A stretch of DNA of 5,551 nucleotides from Anaerolineales bacterium (GTDB lineage: Bacteria > Chloroflexota > Anaerolineae > 4572-78 > J111). The position numbers and the translations under genes are program-made. The notes beneath the pieces are model-generated. The model had not been told where the DNA came from, did not search any database, and worked only from the letters and a program-made list of their open reading frames with translations. Of this stretch, positions 1 through 5,027 are shown piece after piece (within the stretch, counting starts at the first letter, position 1; every line of letters begins with the position of its first letter). The DNA lies in assembly GCA_012032575.1 (NCBI GenBank), contig JAAUSP010000525.1, forward strand, positions 1 to 5,551, read 5' to 3'.

Positions 1-477
1 GACAACCGCTTGGGGAATGTTGGGCAGGTAAGCCACCACCCGGTCGCCCCGCTGAACACCCAGGGCCTTGAGCGCCTGCGCTACCTGGGCGGTTTGAGCG
101 TAAAGCTGTGGCCAACCGATTTTGGTCAGCGAGCCGGTTTCCGGTTGATAGAAAATGGCAGGCCGGTCATCGGTGTGACGGCGAAAGAAGTTCTCACTGT
201 AGTTGAGTCTGGCCCCCGGAAACCACTCGACCCCCGGCATCTCGCGCCTGGTGAGCACGGCGGTGTATGGCGCTGAGGCCACAAGATCAAAGTAGTCCCA
301 CAGGCTGGCCCAAAAAGCCTCGATCTCCGTGACCGACCAATGCCATAGCTCCTGATAGGTCAGAAAATTCAGCCCTTTGTTTTCCTTGAGCCAGGCCATG
401 TAGCGGGTCAAATTGGCCTGCTCAACAATCTCGGCAGATGGCTGCCACAATAAACTGCCTTCGACAATCTCGCTCAT
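1..477 (-). CDS. aacS: Acetoacetyl-CoA synthetase, N-terminal part (runs off left edge)
   Basis: Acetoacetate-CoA ligase of the ANL (AMP-forming acyl-CoA synthetase) superfamily. It activates acetoacetate with ATP and CoA in the cytoplasm, feeding ketone-body or polyhydroxybutyrate-type carbon into acetyl-CoA metabolism. Only the first 159 codons are present, read without interruption from the ATG at 477-475 to base 1; the family is usually about 650 residues. Visible family marks are the N-terminal LWQPSAEIVEQANLTRYMAW block (residues 10-29), the VEWFPGARLNYSENFF block near residues 77-92 (typical of the ACS/AACS N-terminal domain), and GDRVVAYLPNIPQA near the edge, which begins the AMP-binding fold. 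The ATP-binding and CoA-binding signatures lie outside the window. The LWQPS opening favours acetoacetyl-CoA over acetyl-CoA or propionyl-CoA synthetase. The ribosome-binding site is weak (GGGTG, 7 nt before ATG). The gene is divergent from the sensor kinase. Confidence 0.87.
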   Translation of the reverse strand, partial: MSEIVEGSLLWQPSAEIVEQANLTRYMAWLKENKGLNFLTYQELWHWSVTEIEAFWASLWDYFDLVASAPYTAVLTRREMPGVEWFPGARLNYSENFFRRHTDDRPAIFYQPETGSLTKIGWPQLYAQTAQVAQALKALGVQRGDRVVAYLPNIPQAVV

Positions 478-521
478 CTTATTACACCCGGCAATATGCT
501 AACGTTAAAAATGCGCCACAG

Positions 522-550
522 AGTATGCTGTACTCCCGCGGGTTTGTCAA
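522..550 (-). promoter_or_regulatory. Sigma70-type promoter of the acetoacetyl-CoA synthetase gene
   Basis: On the minus strand there is a perfect -35 box TTGACA (550-545), a 17-nt spacer and CATACT (527-522), a 4/6 match to the -10 consensus. Transcription would start near 515 and give a 5' leader of roughly 37 nt before the ATG at 477. An 8-bp palindrome TAACGTTA lies in that leader at 500-507. The spacing is ideal and the position fits, but no transcription data support it. Confidence 0.55.
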
Positions 551-557
551 AGCCTGC

Positions 558-585
558 GTAGCGGCGGCGTGGGAGCCGCCACTGC
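558..585. repeat. GC-rich inverted repeat upstream of the promoter
   Basis: A dyad GGCGGC (563-568), 6-nt loop, GCCGCC (575-580), extended outward by GTAG/CTGC pairing across one mismatch and with one G-T pair. There is no T-run, so it does not look like an intrinsic terminator. It sits just upstream of the -35 box of the leftward promoter, a place typical of activator binding sites. A regulatory role is inference; it could also be a degenerate interspersed repeat. Confidence 0.35.
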
Positions 586-859
586 TGGCAAATTTGGATC
601 TACTGAAACTGCGTAACTTATATTTGAATGTCAAAACCGAGTCAAAAGAAAATTGTGGATGGAGCGGGCTGGTTTGAAACCTGAAATTTGACCCCCCGAT
701 TTTGTGACAAAACTCACTAGAATTCAGCCTGGATTATGTTACAATAAAAACCGAGCAAAAATATTTCTTTAAAGTTTTATTAAATTTTATTGTTAAAAAC
801 ATCTGCTTCTGACCGATCTTCTTCGTTCATCATTGGCAGCGAAGCCGCAAAACAGCAAT

Positions 860-1528
860 ATGAAAACACAACTATTTGCTCCCACCTCTTTAAAAACAGT
901 TCTGATTGTGCCGTTTGTTACCCTCACAGTTATGGTCGTGGGGCTGGTCGGCTACCTTTCGTTTCACAACAGCGAGCAGGCGGTCAATGATGTCGCCCAT
1001 CAACTCCGGGCCGAAATAACCACACGCATCGAAACCTACGTGAACACATTTCTCGACACACCGCCCCGCATCAATCAGCTCAATGCCGATGCCCTGCGCG
1101 AAGGATTACCCCCCGCCGATGATCCCACAGCGCTGGAACACCACCTGTGGGAACAAATTCAAAATTTCGAGACGGTTTCCAGCATCTATTTTGGCAATCC
1201 TGCCGGCGGGTTGGTTGACGCCGGGCGCGAAGAGGCCCAGGGTAAGCTCTATGTTATTGCCACTGAAGGTTTTAGCCAGGGGACGCTTTATAAGTATGCA
1301 ACGGATCGAAAAGGAAATCGAACTGAACTACTCGTAACCGTGCCCAGTTTTGATGCCCGCACCCGTCCCTGGTACACCTCTGCCCTCAACCAGAATGGCC
1401 CCACCTGGAGTGAAGTTTACGTTTTATCTACCGGGCAGGGCCTGGCTATTGCCGCCAGCCGCCCGGTTTATGATGAACAACAAAAGCTGCTGGGGGTGGC
1501 GTCGGTAGATATTTTTTGTCGCATCTGA
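860..1528 (+). CDS. Sensor histidine kinase, N-terminal fragment (TM + first part of dCache), broken by frameshift
   Basis: This is the front part of a membrane sensor kinase whose remainder continues in another frame from 1516. I choose the ATG at 860, giving MKTQLF followed by a hydrophobic span at residues about 13-35, the first transmembrane helix. A TTG at 833 would add nine residues with no better ribosome-binding site; neither start has a clear one. After the helix comes an extracytoplasmic dCache ligand-binding domain, recognised by DARTRPWY (residues 165-172), TWSEVYVLSTGQGLAIAASR and PVYDEQQKLLGVASVDI, features common to dCache_1 sensors. Translation then goes out of frame in the T6 run and stops after F-C-R-I at 1528. 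Read alone this would be a 222-residue anchored half-sensor with no output domain, so it is probably not functional as such. The ligand cannot be told from the sequence. Confidence 0.8.
   Translation: MKTQLFAPTSLKTVLIVPFVTLTVMVVGLVGYLSFHNSEQAVNDVAHQLRAEITTRIETYVNTFLDTPPRINQLNADALREGLPPADDPTALEHHLWEQIQNFETVSSIYFGNPAGGLVDAGREEAQGKLYVIATEGFSQGTLYKYATDRKGNRTELLVTVPSFDARTRPWYTSALNQNGPTWSEVYVLSTGQGLAIAASRPVYDEQQKLLGVASVDIFCRI
1511..1518 (+). other. Frameshift site in T6 run joining the two kinase ORFs
   Basis: The run of six T (1512-1517) is where the two frames meet. Upstream frame: GVASVDIF then C-R-I-stop. Downstream frame: LSHLSNFLKSLTIGKTGQ. Joined as GVASVDI-F-L-SHLSNFL, the sequence matches the continuous dCache pattern. 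One missing T, or a -1 slip on TTT at 1514-1516, restores a frame of about 941 residues. A base-calling or assembly deletion, or a recent mutation, is the simplest explanation. A programmed shift is less likely: I see no strong stem-loop just downstream, and T6 is short for transcriptional slippage. Confidence 0.85.
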
Positions 1529-3684
1529 GCAATTTTTTAAAGAGCCTGACCATCGGCAAGACCGGCCAAAGCTTTATTATCGAACGGTCCGGATTGTTGA
1601 TCGCTTCCTCCATAGACGAAAAGCCGTTTACCACCCCTGACGGCCAGAAAACGCCCCAACGACTTCAGGCCAGCCAGAGCGCCAGCCCGCTCATTCGGGC
1701 TGCGGCGGAAGCCCTGACCCGGTACTATGGCGCTTTTGCCCGGATCACCACCAAACAGCAGCTTGAGTTTGAGTGGTCAGGCCAGCGTTATTTTGTTAAC
1801 GTGGCCCCGGCACAAACTGACGACGGCATTGACTGGCTCGTCGTAGTGGTGATACCGGAAGCAGACTTTATGGCGCATATCAACGCCAACAATCGGACTA
1901 CGACAGCGCTGAGTAGCCTGGCTTTGTTGGGTACGGTTATTTTTGGATTTGCCGCCACCCATTGGATCACTCAACCTATCGCCCAACTTAAAAACGCGGC
2001 CCAGACTCTGGCAAAAGGAGAGTGGCGGCCCATTGTCAGCACCGGCAGGATTGAGGAAATCAGAGAATTAACCCACGCCTTTAACCACATGGCTGAACAT
2101 TTACAGCAAACCCTGACCAGCCTAACAACTGAAATATCTGCCCGCCGGGCCGCCGAGACTGCCCTGCAAAATCAACTGGAATTCGTCAGCACCCTTCTGG
2201 AAACCATTCCTGCCCCGGTTTTTTATAAAGACCAGGCCGGACGCTACACCGGCTGTAATCGGGCTTTTGAAGAGTTTCTCGGCCACTCTCGTGCAGAGAT
2301 CATCGGCAAGACAGTCTATGAGTTGGCCCCACAGGACATTGCCGCCAAGTATGCAGCGATGGATCAGGCTTTATTTACCAACCCCGGCGGCCAAACCTAC
2401 GAATGGCATGTACTGACCAGTAGCGGCGAAACACGGTCGGTCATTTTTAACAAAGCAACCACCAAAGATACTTTCGGTAACATCACCGGGCTGGTGGGGA
2501 TTATAACCGACATCACCGAGCGTAAATTGCTCGAAGAAAACCGGCGCGAAGTCCGAAAAATGGAAGCTGTGGGCCAACTGGCCGCCGGAATGGCCCACCA
2601 TTACAACAGCATGCTCACCGCCATTATTGGCTACACCTCGCTCTCGCTACAGATGCTGCCGCCCGGCGATCCTATCACCCGCAATCTGACCCATGTTTTG
2701 AATACGGCTGAACGAGCAGCGGTGCTTGTCCGGCAACTGCTGGCGTTTGCCCGCAAACAGCTTCTCCAGCCTAAAACTGTCAACTTCAATGAGTTGGTCC
2801 TGACCCTCAAAGATAAAATAGAAAATAGTCTAACCGGCGCGATTGAACTCAACCTGGAACTGGCCCCGGACCTGGGCTGGGTTAAGATGGACCCCGGCCA
2901 GTTTGAACATCTTCTGCTTAGCCTGACCGACAACGCATGTGACGCCATGCCCGCCGGGGGCCGGCTGACTGTGACCACCGCTAATATCACTTTGACCTCG
3001 GCTGAAGCCGATTTATATCAATTGAATGCCGGGGAATATGTTCTTCTGACAATTAGCGATACCGGCCCGGGCCTGACGGATGAGATCAAAGACCACCTTT
3101 TTGAGCCTTTCTTCACTACTAAAGAGGTAGGCCAGGGCACAGGGTTGGACCTGGCTATGTCTCTGGGGATTGCCAAACAGCACGGCGGCCATTTATTGGC
3201 CGAAAGCCAGTCTGGACAGGGCGCAGCCTTTACAGTTTATCTGCCCCGGACAACCCCGCCAACGCCACCCGCCCCTCAACCGCTCTCAATCAAGCCATCG
3301 TCAGGAACCGAAACCATTCTTTTGGTAGAAGACGAACCGATGGTGCGTGAATTTGTGGCTCAAGTCTTAAACCAGCAAGGTTATACCGTCTTACAGGCCG
3401 CCGAAGGCGAAGCTGCCTTACAGCTTGTAAATAGTCAGGCCGAATCGACTCCTCAACTTTTATTGACCAATCTGATTATGCCCGGGTTAAGCGGCCATTC
3501 CCTGGCTGCGCGTCTCCGGTCAACTCACCCTGATCTAAAAGTATTATTTTTCTTTGAGTCAACGGGGGGGGCCAAGCCTGTAGCAAGCATACCGGGAAGC
3601 GCCTTTTTGGCCAAGCCCTTTAAACCGTCTGTACTCATCCAGCAGGTCCGGACAATTTTGGATAACAGTGCAGCGTCGGCTTAA
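1516..3684 (+). CDS. Hybrid sensor histidine kinase, main part (dCache end - TM - HAMP - PAS - HisKA - HATPase - receiver)
   Basis: Remainder of the sensor kinase begun at 860; the nominal TTG start at 1516 is only where the frame opens, since the protein continues the dCache fold. Domains in this 722-residue frame: dCache end (1-115), TM helix (about 131-151), HAMP (about 148-202), PAS (about 218-335, ending ITDITERK), HisKA (about 340-415) with phospho-acceptor H361, HATPase_c (about 455-578) with N-box Asn473, G1 box DTGPG (515-519), F box FEPFFTTK and G2 box GTGLDL, a proline-rich linker (579-592) and a C-terminal receiver (600-716). It would sense an external ligand and PAS input and autophosphorylate at the inner membrane face. 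Oddities: the acidic residue after H361 is His, the usual Asn/Thr at +4 is Ser, the G2 box has Asp545 for Gly, and the receiver has Asn652 where the phospho-acceptor Asp is expected and Phe680 for the Ser/Thr. E605, D606 and K700 remain. The gene ends 69 bp from the convergent lyase gene, and no clear terminator is seen between them. Confidence 0.9.
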   Translation: MSHLSNFLKSLTIGKTGQSFIIERSGLLIASSIDEKPFTTPDGQKTPQRLQASQSASPLIRAAAEALTRYYGAFARITTKQQLEFEWSGQRYFVNVAPAQTDDGIDWLVVVVIPEADFMAHINANNRTTTALSSLALLGTVIFGFAATHWITQPIAQLKNAAQTLAKGEWRPIVSTGRIEEIRELTHAFNHMAEHLQQTLTSLTTEISARRAAETALQNQLEFVSTLLETIPAPVFYKDQAGRYTGCNRAFEEFLGHSRAEIIGKTVYELAPQDIAAKYAAMDQALFTNPGGQTYEWHVLTSSGETRSVIFNKATTKDTFGNITGLVGIITDITERKLLEENRREVRKMEAVGQLAAGMAHHYNSMLTAIIGYTSLSLQMLPPGDPITRNLTHVLNTAERAAVLVRQLLAFARKQLLQPKTVNFNELVLTLKDKIENSLTGAIELNLELAPDLGWVKMDPGQFEHLLLSLTDNACDAMPAGGRLTVTTANITLTSAEADLYQLNAGEYVLLTISDTGPGLTDEIKDHLFEPFFTTKEVGQGTGLDLAMSLGIAKQHGGHLLAESQSGQGAAFTVYLPRTTPPTPPAPQPLSIKPSSGTETILLVEDEPMVREFVAQVLNQQGYTVLQAAEGEAALQLVNSQAESTPQLLLTNLIMPGLSGHSLAARLRSTHPDLKVLFFFESTGGAKPVASIPGSAFLAKPFKPSVLIQQVRTILDNSAASA

Positions 3685-3753
3685 ACAGTCGGCTCAAAAT
3701 GGATTCCAAGACGCTCTGAACAAAAAGGGTTGGCTGGAGACACGCTTTCGTCC

Positions 3754-4719
3754 TTATTCCAGCAGCCCCGCCGCCCTGGCTCTGGCCAAAACCCCTTCTG
3801 CGGCCCGCATCACGGGAAGATCAACCATTTTGCCGTCCAGTTCAAAAGCGCCGGCCCCGGCGGCCTGATGCGCTTCAAAAGCTTGCGCCAGCCGCAAGGC
3901 TTGTTCGATTTCCTGGGGCGAAGGGGCAAAAACGCGATTGATAATTTCGATTTGGTTGGGATGAATAGCTGTTTTACCGGCAAAACCCAACTGCCGGCCA
4001 AAGCGACATTCTTCTTCCAGAGCGGCCATATTGGTCAGGTCTACAAACACCATATCAATTGCCTGTAAACGAAAAGCCGCCGCCGCCGTGATGATGGCGC
4101 TGCGGGCATAAAATACTTCCCACCCCGCCGCTGTCCGTTGAGCGCCCAAACTGCTAGCCATGTCTTCTGCCCCAAAGATCAACGCCTCCAGCCGGGGGCT
4201 GGCCTGGGCAATCTGCCCCACATTCATAACCCCCAGCGCCGTCTCGATCATCGCCAGCAGCCGGATCGAGTTGGCAGGCCAGCCGTACTTAATTTCAGCT
4301 TGAGTTAAATAGTCGTTGGTTATGCGAATATGCTCCGGCGTTTCGACTTTGGACACCACATAGCCTTCGGGCCGGGCCGCGATAGTCGCTTGCAGGTCGT
4401 CAGCGGGCATGCCCTCCAACCCGGAGGGAAAAGGGCTGGCAAAAGGGTTAAGCCGCACCAGGCGCTCGCGGCGGCCAAAATCGAGCGTCGCCAGGGCTTC
4501 GACGATGGTCTCACGGGCTGCCTCTTTGCGGTTAAAAGCCACCCCGTCTTCCATATCCAGAATCAGGCTGTCCACGTCAATCTGGACACACTTGTTGATT
4601 TTGCGCATGCTGTCGCCGGGCACAAACAACACCGAGCGCCGCAAACGCAAGGGCGTCTCAGCAGGAGTGCTGGCGCTGCCAATACTCATTTCAGAGTCTT
4701 CAATATAGTTACCGGCCAT
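3754..4719 (-). CDS. CitE-family lyase, CLYBL-like (citramalyl-CoA / malyl-CoA lyase type)
   Basis: Complete 321-residue protein of the HpcH/HpaI aldolase - citrate lyase beta family, a Mg-dependent TIM-barrel enzyme that cleaves or forms 3-hydroxyacyl-CoA thioesters in the cytoplasm. Visible family blocks: RRSVLFVPGDSMRKI (27-41), LILDMEDGVA (52-61), R89 in VRLNPF, KVETPEHI (124-131), AMIETALGVMN (156-166), IFGAEDMASSLGAQRT (181-196), GKTAIHPNQIEIINRVFAPS (248-267) and DGKMVDLPVMRAA (295-307). The order and spacing match human CLYBL, a (3S)-citramalyl-CoA lyase, closely, and D300 aligns by eye with its catalytic D320. The exact substrate (citramalyl-, malyl- or methylmalyl-CoA) cannot be decided from sequence. 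It does not resemble the short CitE of the citrate lyase complex in context, since no citD or citF is nearby. The start at 4719 is chosen for its strong ribosome-binding site; M11 is the alternative. It lies downstream of, and on the same strand as, the WD40 gene but 308 bp away. Confidence 0.88.
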   Translation of the reverse strand: MAGNYIEDSEMSIGSASTPAETPLRLRRSVLFVPGDSMRKINKCVQIDVDSLILDMEDGVAFNRKEAARETIVEALATLDFGRRERLVRLNPFASPFPSGLEGMPADDLQATIAARPEGYVVSKVETPEHIRITNDYLTQAEIKYGWPANSIRLLAMIETALGVMNVGQIAQASPRLEALIFGAEDMASSLGAQRTAAGWEVFYARSAIITAAAAFRLQAIDMVFVDLTNMAALEEECRFGRQLGFAGKTAIHPNQIEIINRVFAPSPQEIEQALRLAQAFEAHQAAGAGAFELDGKMVDLPVMRAAEGVLARARAAGLLE

Positions 4720-4724
4720 AGTTG

Positions 4725-4731
4725 CTCCTCC
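4725..4731 (-). promoter_or_regulatory. Strong Shine-Dalgarno site of the CitE-like gene
   Basis: On the minus strand GGAGGAG (4731-4725) precedes the ATG at 4719, with GGAGG ending 7 nt before it. This fixes the start at 4719 rather than at the internal Met11. Confidence 0.75.
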
Positions 4732-4746
4732 AAAATAGCTTGGTTT

Positions 4747-4826
4747 ATGTCACTGCGAGCCGCAGGCGAAGCAGTCTCCCGCCCCGGAGCGGAGATTGCT
4801 TCGGCCTTACGGCCTCGCAATGACAT
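4747..4826. repeat. 80-bp imperfect palindromic repeat element
   Basis: The ends ATGTCA and TGACAT are exact complements. Inside, TGCGAG, GAAGCA-TCTCC and their complements GGAGATTGCTTC and CTCGCA pair with few mismatches and a 3-nt length difference between arms; the loop is near 4780-4790. This TGTCA-TGCGAG...GAAGCA-TCTCC pattern is a known style of dispersed palindromic repeat in environmental bacterial genomes. There is no ORF inside, so at most it is a miniature mobile (MITE/REP-like) element. Its edge is 27 bp from the ATG of the CitE-like gene, so any promoter for that gene must lie within or beyond it, or overlap its edge. Confidence 0.75.
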
Positions 4827-4875
4827 TTTCATTATCGGTGGCGTGCCACAGGTTCGTGAACACTCCTTCGTAAAT

Positions 4876-4989
4876 AGCCCTCACCCCCAACCCCTCGCCC
4901 TCCGGGAGAGGGGAGCAAGTCAAGAATTGCCTCTCCCTTCACCCCTTCGGGTGCGCCGAAGGGCGTGGGAGAGGGTTAGGGTGAGGGCT
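4876..4989. repeat. 114-bp inverted repeat with nested hairpins
   Basis: The outer arms AGCCCTCACCCCCAACCC (4876-4893) and GGGTTAGGGTGAGGGCT (4973-4989) pair almost perfectly. Two smaller hairpins lie between them: CCCCTC...GAGGGG near 4890-4913, and CCTCTCCC...GGGAGAGG at about 4930-4974, the latter enclosing CCCTTCG/CGAAGGG-type pairing. This cloverleaf-like shape and the CCCTCACCC-AACCC-CTCTCCC wording are typical of dispersed noncoding repeats. It lies 38 bp past the stop of the WD40 gene, where it could help end or stabilise that transcript, but it lacks a T-run. Confidence 0.72.
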
Positions 4990-5027
4990 GTTTTCACGCA
5001 TCGCGTCGGCGGCGGGTGAGTTGTTGA

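Larger units (their letters stand above)
478..859. other. Divergent intergenic region, noncoding
   Basis: These 382 bp separate the leftward synthetase from the rightward sensor kinase. The left half holds the leftward promoter and the GC-rich dyad. The right half, about 733-800, is strikingly AT-rich compared with the rest of the window and probably holds the kinase promoter. TACAAT at 740-745 is a possible -10 box, but no convincing -35 partner is seen. ACAATAAAA (741-749) and TTTTATTGT (785-793) form a 9-bp inverted repeat that may be chance in AT-rich DNA. Short ORFs here have no recognisable protein character. Confidence 0.6.
4720..5027. other. Repeat-filled intergenic region
   Basis: These 308 bp lie between the WD40 gene end and the start of the CitE-like gene, both on the minus strand. 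Almost two thirds is occupied by the two palindromic elements listed separately. I find no convincing promoter boxes for the lyase outside them. A plus-strand open frame crosses the region but follows the repeat arms and the antisense of the lyase and has no protein-like character. Confidence 0.6.

Noticed and set aside
10..276. Plus-strand open frame of 88 codons at the left edge
   Set aside because: Lies wholly antisense to the acetoacetyl-CoA synthetase coding sequence, which has clear family motifs.
438..677. Plus-strand open frame of 79 codons crossing the divergent intergenic region
   Set aside because: It overlaps the synthetase start, its promoter and the GC-rich dyad, and its translation lacks protein-family character.
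1511..1560. Programmed -1 ribosomal frameshift as the main explanation for the kinase split
   Set aside because: The T run allows slippage, but there is no ideal tandem slippery heptamer and no evident downstream pseudoknot or upstream SD-like stimulator at the right distance. The split falls inside a fold, so an indel is simpler.
3564..3571. Run of eight G in the receiver domain as a second possible frameshift
   Set aside because: The reading frame on both sides is the receiver frame (KVLFFF before, FLAKPFKP after), so no indel is needed.
3685..3753. Possible bidirectional terminator between the convergent kinase and lyase genes
   Set aside because: No stable GC-rich stem followed by a T-run was found on either strand; only short scattered complementarity is seen.
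4330..5019. Long plus-strand open frame of 229 codons
   Set aside because: It is antisense to the well-supported CitE-like gene and then runs through both palindromic repeats. It shows no recognisable domain and has no fitting ribosome-binding site.
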